From Rhyacichthys aspro (taxonomy: Eukaryota > Chordata > Actinopteri > Gobiiformes > Rhyacichthyidae), in assembly GCA_036850595.1 (NCBI GenBank), contig CM072153.1, positions 13,100,169 to 13,164,168 on the forward strand: a stretch of DNA of 64,000 nt, written 5' to 3'. Within the stretch, counting starts at the first letter, position 1. Each line of letters opens with the position of its first letter. The position numbers and the translations under genes are program-made. This document shows positions 10,851 to 25,600 of this stretch, one piece after another. Under the pieces are notes generated by a model. The model worked only from the letters and a program-made list of their open reading frames with translations. It did no database searches and was not told the origin of the DNA.

Positions 10851-13017
10851 TGACTTAGAAAAAACAAAAAAACAACTTAGTTCATAAATGTCCGAAGCCT
10901 TAATGAAACATTGTGTGTTCAAAAACGTCTTCTCCAGCAGTTATAGAGATGTCTATTTTTCAAACAAATGCAACATTATTTTAAAGTTTTGAAAGCTGAT
11001 CAATTTGGTTCAACTTTGCACAATGAAATTAATAATTGAGGTGTTAGGTCACATAGGTCTGGTTACATGAATAACAAAAAATCATTAAGCCAACATTTTT
11101 TGTGTGTTTACTTCATGTAACACAAATGAAACGTTGCACACTTTGGGAGTTAAAGCATAACCTTGTCAACTTTAATATTAACCATGTACAGTTTGAGACA
11201 GATAAACATAAAACAAAGAAGAAAAGCTGTGTACATATAAAAGAATATTACAAAAAAAACAAAAAAAAATACACCTAAACTTATGTTATTAAATGGTGTT
11301 CTAATTGGATGGGAGTGGTTCACAGGCATTTGATTAAACAATATTTCAAACTCGGTCTGCCTCGAGGGAAGCGCTAATGGATTGGTCCTGAGAAGGTGCA
11401 CCCACTGGCAACACTGATGATTTTTTAGGACTAGGTTTACCACTTCTCTTCTACCTGGTGTATAAGATAGTGAAAAAAAAACAACAAAACACTGAAAAAT
11501 AAAAGGCCACTGAGCCCGACGTATGTGTGGCACGTCCAGCCCAAACAGACTAACCCTGTTTCCACCAAAGTAGCACACTTCAGAGTTTACATTAATGGAA
11601 ACGAGGCTACACTGCTGTCCCAAGGCTGAAGGCTTTGTCCCTTTAGCTTGAAATGCACCGCGACACAGTCTTGGCAACTCACCTAAAATACCACTCATCT
11701 AGAGGTCATTTTAGAAAACTACAAGGGAACCAAATATATATTGTATAGTATCATCATCATCATATGAAAATAAAACATGACGACTCTGGAAAAGCTATAT
11801 TAAAGGTATGAAGATGTGCTGCTTTCTGAATAAACCTGGATTTAATAATACGAAATCCCTCAGGAGTATTTACAAAAGCATTAATAAAAGTATTCTGCAT
11901 GTCACCTTTGCTCTTAACTCTAGTATGATGGATCCCTTTTTGGTCATATAAAATGTCTACCAAAACAAATTACAAAACGTTACTTGGCATAAATAGTGTT
12001 CGTAGTGCGCGTGCTGAATTATGAATTTTAGCCATGTGCAGATTTTGTGTTATTATAAGCCACATTTAACACTGGCTTTTCCCATTTTTTTTTTATTTTT
12101 TTTAAAGAATGCCACTGCACTATGTAAAAGGTCCCAGTGCCTCTCATTTCTTGTTATCTTCTGCCTAAAATGGGACACTGACAGACTGGGGAGGAAGAAG
12201 AAAGAAAGGAAGAAGTACTTTAAATGGGGTTATTAAAATAGAACATTTTCGCTCACTTCATTTTGGCAAGCCCACGTGAAAAGGAAATCCAACAAGGAGT
12301 GGTTCAGCTTTTGGATGAATGTGTCCTTTAACGTGAGCAAAAAGAACAAGAGCCGACAAATATCTCCATAACAGTGGGGTCTAGGACAACATCCATCACT
12401 TACACCACAATATAAACACTGTTACTGAACCTGCTTTACTGGAGTTTTGCATAATCTCTTCTATTCACGAGGAAACACACGAGGCAATGACAGTACTGCT
12501 GCAGCCTTTTCCTGAGTGTACTCTTTCAAACAGGCAAATACCCCCTGTGGCCCCCGGCACTGCCTTCACAGCCAAATAACACATACACATCTGAGCCAAA
12601 TGCCTAGTCACACCAGCACTTTAAAAGTAATTAATAACATTTATGTGGTCTTAAAATATTGTAAAATTTACCAAAGAGGTCTGCGTGTTATTTTTTGGGT
12701 CTTGGGTAACCTTGCATTTTTACTTTAAACCACTAGAGGGAGCTCTGAACCAATACTCTGAACAAAACAATCCAGTAACATTTTTTTGGGGAAATTTGGG
12801 TGACAGGGTCTTATTGAGGATTTTAAGCGCCTTTCTGTTCAAATTTAAATCACCCATGCTTTGTCCCTCATTCATCAAATATTAAAATGAACTGAGAACG
12901 GATCATCTTGGCGTGTATTTTGATCTGTCGTGTTGATTACGTTGATCACTTTTAAATACAAGAATGAAAGTGTATAGCAGCTATAAAGTACAATGTAGTC
13001 AAAGTTCTTGAAGTAAC

Positions 13018-13023
13018 TTTATT
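13018..13023 (-). terminator. First AATAAA poly(A) signal after septin-7
   Basis: TTTATT on the plus strand is AATAAA on the transcript strand, about 570 bases after the stop codon. Sequence further left (to about 11.1 kb) could be a longer alternative 3' UTR. No exon is visible there. Confidence 0.35.
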
Positions 13024-13594
13024 GCTGCTTCTAATTTAAGTATTGGAAGCAGAGCTCTGAAAATGTAATGGACAATCACGGCTAAATGTTGCTCCCTTTT
13101 GGCGTGACCAGGCCTCGCAAAGTTCCTTCCACATCTTCAACATATAGACCTTCTTTTTCAACATACAAATTCATTCTTTAACATTCTCTCAGGGCTCTAC
13201 ATGTCTGCGTTGTAAGGTTTTTTTTGAGAAAAATAAAGAGCCAGAGGATAGTATCTGTGACGTTATTAATACCAGACATGTGACCTACCAGCCATGCACA
13301 GTCACTGCCGTGTGTGTGTCCTAATGTAGCTCAGAGGCTCGTCCTCTTTGTCATAAAATACAGGAGAATAGTCGTTCACAAACACATGCATTCCCAAATG
13401 AAGTAAACAGTTTGACAGTAACAGCCTATGGACAGACTGAGAGCGTATGTATTTATGTAAAAGCCACGGCGTCCAGTATAACACAGGAGGAATGTTATGT
13501 ATATCTGCACTGTGTGTTTTCTGACGGCCACAGAAGAAGTGAACCTCGAGGAGGTCGAGAACATATGAGTTTGTGACGAAACAAAGGTGTGTTT

Positions 13595-13634
13595 CTAAAA
13601 GATCTTGCCCTTCTTCTTGTTCTTTTCCATTGTC
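13595..13634 (-). CDS. septin7: septin-7 exon 13: C-terminus and stop
   Basis: TMEKNKKKGKIF then TAG. The basic KNKKKGKIF tail is the same as in mammalian septin-7 and settles the paralogue group. Confidence 0.95.
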
Positions 13635-16600
13635 CTGTTGGAAGAAACACAGAGAATAGATTATCTTTCATATTTATCAATCAGCTGAGGTGTGTTTCTT
13701 AATCAAATGGTCCAAAATAATTCAGACCCTGGAAATATACAGTTATAAACAGCAAAGTTGAGCTTGGGTCGTCACTTGACTGATACAAAAATCAGGTCAC
13801 TGCACTGTGTGGTACTGACTTGGAAGCATCCAGTTTCTGCTGCTCCAGGATTTTCTGCTGAGCCTCCCAGTTGACCTTCTCCTCTTCAAAAACCCGTCTC
13901 TTCTCCTCCAGCTCTTTGTACTGCGCCTCCAGGTTCCTCTTCATCTGTTCGTGGCGCCGTTCCAGCTGTGGGCCAGAGCCGGTCACATTTATTCAAGTCA
14001 AGTCTAATACTGGTTTTACTAATTTGGTTCACCAGACGCTTTCACCTGAGGCTTTGGAGTCTAACCTCCGGACCTACCTCAGCTTCAGAATCCTTCAGTT
14101 TCTGCTTCTTCTCCTTGACCTTCATCTCAAAGACTTGTTCCATTTCTGCCTCCATCTTCTTCATCTTCATCACGTGCTCCCTGCGCTCCTCTTCCATCTG
14201 GGCCAGAGGACTCCTTCAGAGACAGAGAAGGAGACAGAGACTTTTAACTCTTTTTTTTTCTTAATGTGAATATGTGCGATGTGACCTGATACGGAGAACC
14301 ACAACAGCAGAGACCACACCAAATCCGCAGGTGGGTTATTTGTTAATAATATAGGTAAACAGCTTGAAAGTAATTTGAGCCTAGGTTACATTTTAAGAGA
14401 CATCACGACAGGATACATGTGTCTTCAGTAAGACAGCCCTAACCCAGTGTTTTAAACTAACCATAACCATTTGATTTCCTTCCCTAACCTTAACCCAAAG
14501 CGGGACCCTCTTTTTTTCCCCCCAAACCCGGGGCCCTCCCCCCCCCCCCCCTTTTCCCTCCCCCTAAACTAGTAAAGAAGTCTCCCAGACAAGGCCAGGA
14601 GTTTCTAACGCGCCCTGACTTACCTATAAGATTACCCTAACAAATAAAACTGACACAGGTTGTTCTAAATGTGTGATGTGACCTGATTCAGATCGACAGA
14701 CAGAATCCTTTTATTGCTTTAGGGTGACAAGTCTAAGCCAAACTAAACTAATGGGGTGGAGCTGTGATGACGTGTGTGAGCTTTGATCCTTTTGGAATTT
14801 TTACCTTCCCAACCCACCGGGGGGGATTCCGGGAAAAATTTTAAAAACCTTAATTTTTTCCCCCTTTTAATTCCCCCAATTAATTTTTTTCCCAAAAAAA
14901 AAAATTTTTTTTTTGTCTCTTTTTTTTATGGGGGGTTTTTTTTTTGCAAAAGTGTCTCCAGTTTACTGATCAGACCAAAGTTGTGTATTTTTGGCAATAC
15001 ATTAAACTTTGTAATCAAGTTACTAGACAAAGCTGCTGCAAATAGACAAATGTAGTAAAACACAAATCACTTTTCCGTTCCTACAGACAAAACAGCAACA
15101 ATGTTTATTTCGAGGGGTTAATGTGATTGAGCTCCTATTTCTTTTTTTTTTTTTTTGCTCTGTTTCAGTTTGTACTGTATGGAAATGCATTACAACACTT
15201 ACTTGGTGAGCTGACCCTTGACCTTCGTATTATCCACTCCATTACAGGTGACTGCAGCCAGCTTCTTACTGCGGTAGTTCTCATAGTGGACATTGTTGGT
15301 GACGTCTTTCAAGTTCTGCATGTGGGTTCTTAAGAGACGAGAGGAACGTTTATTAGGATGAAATATTGTAAAAAATGGCTACACACAGCATTGTTTATTC
15401 TGGTCTCACCTGATCAGCATGTTGCGCAGCACGGTGAAGTCACAGTGTTCCCCATTCTCCACTGAAACACACAGGGCAACAAACTTAAAGGAAAGGAAAG
15501 TGATACATGCATATACATATACACTGTTAAATTACATTAACAGCAATGAACTATGTATACAGTATATTAACCAACATAAACCAAACTATAAATTGCAGTG
15601 TGTTTAAAGCTTTAAAAATAGGATCTACGTTAATGTTACTTAAACATTAGTGTATTCTGGAGATCAGCACCACTTTAGTTGTTTCCTATTGTTATAAACC
15701 AGTTAATGCACACACAGTAAATCAGATGGATAAAGGACAAGTTAAACAAATGTGGAATTAATCATTGATTCATTTTAAATAGAGGTGATGGGTAAAGGTT
15801 TTGTCATTGTGGTCATTGTTAACACACAAAGCTAGGATCAGACCCAAACTAAAATATGGTATAATACAGATTTTACAACAACAATGCAACATTTCATTTG
15901 GACAACCTTAGTTAGTCATTCCTGACCATTTATGTATTTTATATTTTTGATAGTTTGATGAGTGTTATTCAAGTTTTATATGGAGTGTATGGGCAAAACA
16001 CATGGTTAGAAGGTAATAAAAGAAGATCTTTAAGCTGACAGGCTTGTTGTTTTACTGCAGTTGTAACAAGTAATGTTTCCACAGACATCAGGTGACTCCA
16101 TTAATGCTGTATTTGCTAGACTCATGTACTGCTAAACCCTGTCTATTGAGAGCCTTTCAGTGCAGATGAAGTTAGAACAAACAGATCTGAGGTCAGTTTA
16201 GGTGATGTGAGTCTTGGAGAGAAAGACAGACGTGGTTAGAGGGTCAGATGGGATTCTGGAAAAGGACTGCAGATATCTGCTGAGGATGTACAGTATGTGT
16301 TGTTCATGTTCTCCAGCTTTCTCTTCACCAAAGCGCTGCTCCTCATTGGCTAGCCTCCACAGCTGTTCCACTTATTAGCACCTTACCATTGATGAAACTT
16401 AAGCTGTCCCGCCCCTGGGCCTTCCAGGCCATCCACTGACCTCCTGTCTCTTCTAGAGGAGGGAGCTCTGACGGAGGGGAGGGGTATGGGGTTTCAGTTA
16501 CTGTCTGCGCCCACAGGGGCAAAATCTGGGTCTGGAGCAGTTGGGTTTTATTAGTTTGGACCCAGATTCAACCCAGATTTGGCCCAGCTCAACAGCATAA

Positions 16601-19600
16601 CCTGCATGTGTCAAATGGCTACAGAACTAAAGGGGATTTGGAGAAGAGTTATTAGAGGATCTATGCATAACCATCAGGCACAGGTCTGAGGGACAAGTTA
16701 AGGAGCTCTGTGGGCAAGTTGGATGAAAAGAAGTAAGAATAAACTAATCTGTTTATGTGGCAGAAAACACCTGATGCACTGTGTTAATCAAAGTTTCACA
16801 GCTTTGGTCCATGATTGGAGCATGACAATTGAGACATCGCCCATCAGGTGTTTAGAGCCTGCTTTTTTATGAGCGCACATGCATGAGCGTGACAGCAAAC
16901 ATGTGCTGGACTAAAATTCTATACAAAGTCCTCATGAGTGAAACATATGGTTCCAAGCTACTTTGATGATGTACACAAGTAGATACATGCCCTTCTGAAG
17001 ACTTGCCATTAACTGCCTAATGAAGCTAAAAGCAGTGCATTAGGGAGGTGGATCCCAGTCTTTGATACCCAGGTCCTGACACTCCCCCTGCACCAACACA
17101 CAGCCCTCTCAGTGCTGCTTGTGTGGTGGAGCAGGGGGGTTTACACCAGAGGAGCAAAGAAGGGAACCCAGCATTAGAGAAGGAGGGTCCTACAGCAGCT
17201 GGAGCTTCAGCAACAAACAGCCTCTAGTTTAGTCCATGACTAGTTCCAGCATCAGACCTGGGAAAACCCCTGAAGGAGCCTTCAAATACAAACCTTTTTT
17301 GTTACAACCTGGGCCCTGTCATTAACACCTGAACACCAGGTAATGACATTTTAATGCTCAATTGAAACACTAACACCCAAAATCTGAACTTATATACATC
17401 GAGCTATCAAGTAAGATAGGAAATGTGCACAAGACCCAGATTGTAATAAACTACAGTTTTAGATAAGTAGCTTTGGCAGCCTTAATAAGTGGCATTTTTA
17501 CCAATACAAGTATTTTAATTCTAAATGAATGAAGAGTGATCTGCTTTAAATTGCTGTCTTTCAAACTATTGCATTGTGAGGTAGGTTTATGATTTGAAAT
17601 CTAGTTTATACGTAAATCAAGGCTTCTATTTCATTAATTACAATTCAAACTTGTGGCAATAACAATGTTTACAAGGGCACACACGGACAACAAAAGTGTA
17701 TTTTTTTCCAAATGGTAAGTTCATCGAGTCTTTCCCCAAGTCTGATGTGAGTTGGTTTGACCTTCAGCCTAATGATGAGACAGCACAGCAACAGAAAAGT
17801 AGTGGCAGGGTAAAAGGGGTACACTCTGAGGGAAGAGACCGGGGCAGAATGAGGTTCAAATCAAGTGAAAGATGGCTGTGTTTACCAAAAATGCCCTCTG
17901 TCAGTCATGGAGAGGAATAGACAAAGAAAAAAAGGAAAAGAGAGAAAACAAAAGAATAAAAAAGTTGACAGACTGATCACAGGTCAACCACAGAGCATCA
18001 AAGGGCTATTACTACATGTGAAGACAAAATAAATGGAAGCCTAGAGTGACATCAGAAAGTGCATAATTGTTTACTGTGCCTAATAGTGCAAAAGCCACTT
18101 TAGAGCTGCTTTGAAGGTTTTTTAAAGAAATATTACCATAGTATAATTATCAGCACAGCTAGATAATGTACATATCTATATTCTTAAACTCCACTGCTGA
18201 TTATCTCTGGTTGATAACTGTTGGTGCTGTATTTGTGGTCAGATATACTCTTTTTAACTGTTTTTGACACATATTTTGAGGTTCATTTTGCTTACACCAG
18301 AAAACCAATCACTCGGAGCCAAAACTCCTGGAACTTGTTTTTCTTCTCTCTTTTTATAGATGCAAATAAAAAGACAGTTTTCATATGCTTGACACTGAAA
18401 CACTGAAAGCAAATTGTAAAGAATTCCTGGAAACCTTGAAACCAGAACAGACCAAATCTCCCAAATACACCAAGCTTGTCCTCCTTTTCCAGAATCCCTA
18501 TCACAGTCACGACCAACACTTTGAAAAGGAGTGTGTGTCTGTGTGTGTTTGAGCAAAAGAGGCAGGTGCATGTTGTAGCTCCCAGATAACTCGTCAGAAT
18601 ATTAACTTGAACTGACCAGCAGCTCCTCGTGCTCCTGAACTAACATGAAGAAGGATATGCAACAATGTCTTCACATAATACAATGCTATTTAATAAGAAA
18701 GAACTAGGGTTTTACAATCTAATGCTAAAAGAGATGCACAAAAAAGCAGTCATATAAACTTCAATTATCCAGGGTTTGCTACCTCCTTGTCTTCACTGAT
18801 TTATTGTTGAATAATACATAAAACCCTTTCTTCTTTCTTCTTCTTCATGTGACTCAGTCTCAGCCTTGTTAAAATGTACTGTCACCATTTTTCACTAATG
18901 TGTCTTAGTTAGTAATAGAACTTTTTTTTTCTTTTTACTTTAACTCAGTTGAAGCGAGCCTTTTTGGATTAAGGATTTACAAAGTCCACTGTTCTTTTCT
19001 TTGAAGTGTAAGCATTCACTCGTGTTGTATGCAGTGCATCACTTACACTTGACACTGACTTTATCTGGTAGTTCATATTTTGTGGACAATCTATTTATGT
19101 GGACAATAGGGAGAGACTGTCGAAAACATGCACCATTTTGTCATATCATGCTTCATCCATCACAGCAGTAAAGACATTCTCCAAACGTCATCCTACAAAC
19201 ACCGACATGCTCTGGTCACAAGTGTATTGACATATGTAATGTTCACTGTACATCATTATTGTACTATTATTGTACGTGTATGCCTTTGGAGGTTGGAGAT
19301 AAAAAGGATGCTGTTCCTTTCAGACAGCGGACCACAGTGAACATACCTTCAGCCACTCCCCATGGATACTGACGACCTCTGACCTTCTTGCCATTCACCT
19401 CAATCACCACATTACTGCCGACCACAGCAAGTGGCATTTTCTCCTGCAACAGAAAATACAAAGCACTGATGAGATTAATCTTTTTTGTTAGATTTTGGGA
19501 CAAGCAAAATCTGATATCACAGTGTTACACTCCAAAAAGTTAAATTATACAATTAACAAATACCAATGTGGTGTCTACTCTTTTCTGATTATCTATGGGT

Positions 19601-22600
19601 CTCAAAAGAGCTTGTATTAAAAAGCCTCCTCTTTTGAAATTAGCATAAAGGACGTAATAAGTTGTTATAAACGCTGTTGCTACTGGGGAGCATGTGACTA
19701 TGCCTAACTATTGAAGAAGGTACATTCGGGCTTAAATGAAGAAAAAGACATATTAGGCCCATTACCTTGATTTTACGGATGAGCTTGTTGTCCTCATCGT
19801 CCTCTGTGTCTGGAAATTCATAAATTTTGATTTTGTGCTCCTGTATTTCTTTCATTATCTGAGAAAAACAGATGAGAATTGTTAAAACAAAACAAAAGCT
19901 TGCAAAATTGGTAGTACATGCATATAAACAACACCACATCTGTAACCCACCTGTTTTTTGAACAGCTGACACTCTTCAGGGGTCAGGGTGTCAGCTTTTG
20001 CGATGAGTGGGATCACGTTGACTTTGTCGTGGAGCCTCTTCATGAATTCAATGTCCAGTGGTTTGAGCCTGATGAGACAGTATCGCATCTTTAGGTACCA
20101 GATTACCAATATCTATTAATTGACCACATCACACTGAAGTTAACTTACTGAAATTTTAATTGAATGCTCTATACAGCATTGTGGCCTACTTTTTAAATCA
20201 AATACAGTTCCTCTACACACCAGCAGAGGGCCATATTACACTGCATTTAATGTTTAAGCTTGCAGAAAAAAGATCTACGGAGCAGTGAGCAGGTTTCTTT
20301 GTGCTTTTTTCTAGTGACAAGACTTTTTCACCGATATTACTGATCAAAACAACTCCAAAACAGAACCACACACAGCAATATTCTGTACCAAAATAGGCCA
20401 ATAAAGCAATTTAAACTCTAAAATGACCATGTATTCAGTTTATCGAGTAGAGAAGAGCAGAGGGGGCTAAAGGGGATGCTTCCTGGAATGCAGAAATATA
20501 ACCAGAACAACACAACAGCTGCTCAGTGGGTCACTAGTTCAAACGTCACTGAGGAGAAGTGGATTTGTGAAGGATGTGGTGAAACGGTGTCAATATGAAC
20601 TACATAATGCAGAAGCCAAAGTCAGTGTGACGTCTGTGGACTGTCCCAACACTTTAGAGAACAAACAGAGATAAAATGTGGCCATGCTTGGAGGATGAGC
20701 ATATCATTTTTCTCACAGCAGACAATTTTATGCTTCACAAGCCACAGCCAAGTTATTTTATTTTTGTGTGCACTGCGAAGCAAGAGAGCAGGGTGACGTA
20801 ATGATCTAGCGCCAGTCAAGCATATCTGTAAATGATGTAAGGTTAGAAGAAATATTGTAGCTTTAAATAAGACGCACTTTAAAGTCCTTTTAAGTGTTTT
20901 TTTTCCAGAATAATCCAAGAGAAGATCGGTCATGTTGGCGCTGAGAAAAGTGTTGAACAGGGACGGCCCGTGTGATGTTCAGTGAACCCACACCATCAGA
21001 GACACACAAAGAGAGTTTGTGTGAGATGAGAGGCCGGCCTCACTCTCTCTGGTGATTGGCCGGTTCAGTGATGGAGAGCTGGACTCTACTGAGCATGAGC
21101 GGAACTGCTTATATAACTTTGTGGGTCACCAGAAAAGGAGCTGGCAGACTCCTCATCCCTGGCACAGACATTTGTAGAAAACAGTTTTATTTTAATTAGT
21201 CTCTGTCTCAACAAGAAAAGGGGATGGACTTAATTGAAGGCTTTGCAAGATATTGTTATGTATTTATATCTCTGTTCAACTGGATGTTTAAGGATTAAAT
21301 ATAATGGCCTTTTAGGGAAGAATAATCTTTTAGTATTCCATCTTAACATAATTCTTGTTTCTTATAACAATGTCCAGTGTAGTTAGGTAGTAGAAAATAC
21401 TGTCTTATTGATACCTGAGAGCTTTTAATTTAATATGAAGCATGAGGATTTTGCAGCACCATTGTCTTTTGCTATTCCTCAGCATTTCACACTCTCCTCA
21501 CCAAATCACATATAAATATGGTTCCAAATGGTCAGATTCTGTTGAAGATTACCAAACAAGGGTTAAAAATGTCAATTAAAGTTACATAATCGCCATGACA
21601 GCCTCTCCACATCTTTAATTTTTGCTGTTCAACAAAAAGACGAGGCATTTTCTGATAAACTCTGAATCTCGGTGCAAGTCGGTATATGGCCTTATGCATA
21701 TTTTACCATAGGACTCATGCAACTGCGGACGTACCCATGCCCAGATGGTGCGATGAAATACAGGCAGCAGTGGACTCTGTTGTCGGGCATTGACCTGCGG
21801 TTCACCCTGGATTCTGCGTTCAGGAAATCTTCGCACTTACTGTCAATGTAGTTTATGACCGGCTGCCAGCTGTGGAGCACAGATAGTGAAGCTGAGACGG
21901 AGTGGAGGAGGAAGAAACTAACTGACGGGCATGTTCCACCGGAGCGCTCACCAGTTACTGTTGTCCACTGCATCTCCAAAGCCTGGGGTGTCCACTATGG
22001 TCAGGGTCAGCTGAACACCGCCCTCTTTGATCAGCACTTTGGACTGCTCCACCTGAAAACAGATCCATGACAACCCTTAAAAACCTTACTACAGTGATAT
22101 ACTCATTTGTCTTACACAGTTTTTTCTATCACAGACTTTATTAACAGTGGGATATTCTGTAAGCCTTTCAGAAAGATGCCCACACAGCACAGCCTCCATT
22201 TTGAACTGTGTGACATTATGCTCTACACCCACACAGGAGCTGTCAGAGATTCTGCTCAATGTGCGTAGAATTATGAAGTCTATCTGCGTTTTTTTGGACC
22301 AGAGATGGTTTGCAATCAGAAAGTGTGGCTTGTCGATAATATATCTGTAGAACTTTATTGCACTGTACTAAAAAACAGGGCAACGTCTCATTTTCTGCTC
22401 GACTCTAGAAGATGATGACCCAGAAAATGTCCGTTCAATCTCTTCCCGTTCAGTCGCACATGATTCCCTGCAGCTTTCCCGCTGTTCCCTTGCTCCGCTG
22501 CATACTTTCACAAGGCCATAGAGTTATTTTAGGATCCCCTTTAACTCAAACTGCAGTCCTCTCGCTCTTAAACAAACAGCCCTCAGCTTCCACAAACCTT

Positions 22601-25600
22601 CAGATAATCTGTCCGACCTCACAACTCAGCACACCCATCTATCACACGCTGCATGGGGTCCGACATATTAACTTTGCCCCCAGGATGACTGTTTGTGTTG
22701 CAAGTGTTTGTGCGTGACATGCCAGTCATCTCTAAACCAAATGTGCCATTATGAACGTTTTCCTGAATAAAATAAGACCGGGAGAAAACCTCAAAAATGT
22801 CGTGAGTCTCAACGCCGTCATTTAAAAGAAATCAGATCCGGGGGAATGTCAGAGCGCGACAAAACACGCGAGATTGTTCTGGAATATAAATACTACGGCT
22901 CAGACCGCAGAGCCCACGGCAGACACACTTTCACACACTAACTGCTACTTGCTCGAGAGCTTTTATGCCACACAGTGTTGGTGGGGTTCACATGAGGCTC
23001 CATGTTAGCAGCGGGGACAAGGGGAATGTGGAGCTCAGGGTAGTGCGGCCGAACAGAAGTCTTGGTATGGTATAGTACATATGGACTGGAACTGATGCAT
23101 TTGTATGATGTACTGTGCTTTTATGCATAATGACAGGGGTCTCACTCAAATCATTAGGAGCACTCTCTTCCCTGGATGTTTTGTCAATTTCTTCTATAAT
23201 TAGATTGAGGATTGTAATGCATGGCTCAGAAAATGAAACAAGGGAATTCAGTATCAGTTTTTTTCATTAATTTAACTAACCTAACTTTAGATTGTTTTTT
23301 TATTAATTTATTTATTTTTTTTTAGAATTATTTGACAGTTTTGCTCAATCTTACAAAAGCTGAAGCCCAAACTGATTTTTTTGGTTTACTTGACAGACCA
23401 CAATCGACCACAGTCCCATGAACGCTAATATGCATCATTTGTTCCTTGTGTGGATGTCAATGTTTAAAATGCAGCCCATTTACAGTGTATCATATTTGGT
23501 GCTGAGTTTATAAGTGAATTTGGGTGGTGTTGCATTTCATGGGAACATTCTTGCCCTGCTGCTGACCCCATAAACACCAATACTGGGCTCCTCGACCCGT
23601 TCTCAGTCTCTCTACACTATTTCTTCCTCTGATCCATCCCTGCTTCAGTCTGCACATCACCAGTCTATCATTCCTCCTCCACTCTTTCACACTCTTTCTT
23701 GTGTTTTACTTCCCTTCTCTTTTTTTTTCTAAACTGCTCACTCGTCTCACTCGTCTCACTCCACAGCTCCAGATCCTGATCATGACCATAAAAGGACAAA
23801 ACCACTCTTGCACTGCTGCATCCCACTATCCCACTCTCCACTAAACTATAATCCTTTCTTCTTTTCGAGGTAGCAGTATGCGCAATAGTCACCAATATCC
23901 GTTTTAAACTAAAATGTGATTGCAAATTGCTCAAATCAAGGTGTATGCAGCAGCTTGATGGTAATTCCATTCTGTAAAACATCGTGAAAGAGGAAAGAAC
24001 TGCGTAAATAAAGAGAAAAAAAGACATTCATTTCTCAAAGGTCACATGACTCTCAGAACCTGATTATCTGTCAATCATTCTTATATCTAACACTAGGGGA
24101 ATACTCTATTTAAATTTGAGTCCCCTAAATGTTTCAGAATAACTTAAACCTCTTTAACTTTAAGTTCTGTGTCACTGCTTTGTAAAAACATTACAGCATG
24201 CCTTTAGTTTAGCTTACTCCACAGACTGGAATCTGTTTCAACCATCACGGCCATATTTCCTCAGCAAAAATCACAAACTCTGGAGGATAAAATGGATAAA
24301 GCACATTGGAGGAAAAACACTCTTGAGAAAAAAAGACTACAGATCATGCTACTGCTGGACTAATGAGTGACAGTTTGAGTAACAAATCTTTAAAGTGGGG
24401 GATATTATGAAGTGAAAAACAAAACCTGCGGCTTTAAGATGGATGAATTCTTCATTGACATATAGCAAGGACATATAAGTGGAAATGGAGTGTTTCAATT
24501 ACAAACAGTCATGTGTCAGGCTAAGAAGGTTCAAAAGAAGATGGCCTTTGAAGGATCCTTGATTGTTGATGTCAGTAACCTCTTTTATTCACTGTTGCAT
24601 TTAGTTTGACAGTTTAATGTAATGTAATAGGAATCATCTCTGAAAAAATGAGACCGTAAGATATGATCTAGGCTTTATAATTAATGATTTTTAATAGATG
24701 AGAATGATCAGCCCACAGCGGGATTTTGGCCAATCACAGCTTGCTTCCAGTAAAACGGAGTGCTCCTATTGGTCGACACAATAACCAAGAGAATAAACCA
24801 AGGAAATGGGTTATTCTGTTGGAAAATATGTCCTATTTTACAGCGAAACAGCTAAAAAACTAGAAAAATGTCCAGCAAATTAAACATGGATAAATGTTGG
24901 TATACTTTGATGCAATGTTTAACCATACAGAGATAATTACATTCAGTAAACTCCACAGCTAAAAGTTTCATCTAAGCTCTAAACTTCAATTTAATGTAAC
25001 ATATTAGTATTTTGCGCTACAAGTTAATTGTGTTCTTTTTGGGCGCAGATCTCTTTTCTGACACATTTTGGACAGTGCCCTTTTTTTTTTTTTTAAAGTT
25101 CACCATATTGTTAGAGCTCCCTGTGTACTATGTGTGGCTAAAGCACAGAAACCTCACCTGCACGGTCTTCTTGATGCGCTGAGATGGGCCTGGGTAGTCC
25201 TTGGAGTACAGATCCGTCAGGAACAGAGAGTTGATAAGTGTGGATTTCCCCAGACCAGACTCACCTGAGGACAAAGACACAGGAGTTCGTGTTTACTTAG
25301 GTCATCAGCGCCTTAACCAGTCAGACAAACAGCTGACCACATGCCATGTCAGGCCTCTACTACAGCTGGCACACTTGTATTCATACGCTCACAAAGGCTC
25401 TGCTGTGCATTTGTACACACAGCCCGGCGCACACAAGAGAAACTGGATTCATTGTGACCGAGTTAAAAGGTCAGGGGCTCGTCTGGCAGCAAGAAAAGCT
25501 TTCAGTCGGAGGAATAAAACACGTCCCCCAGCCCCACTGTTCCTTTTCATTAGCTCCCCATCCACCCCTCTTACTCCTCACTTATAAATCTTCCGGTTTC

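Noticed and set aside
11150..11698. 182-codon minus-strand open frame
   Set aside because: It lies downstream of septin-7 in AT-rich, probably 3' UTR, sequence. The composition is not coding-like and no motif is present.
20941..21150. CCAAT and TATA-like words (GATTGGCC, TTATATAA) in septin-7 intron 5
   Set aside because: Single weak matches without an exon or CpG context; common by chance in AT-rich introns.
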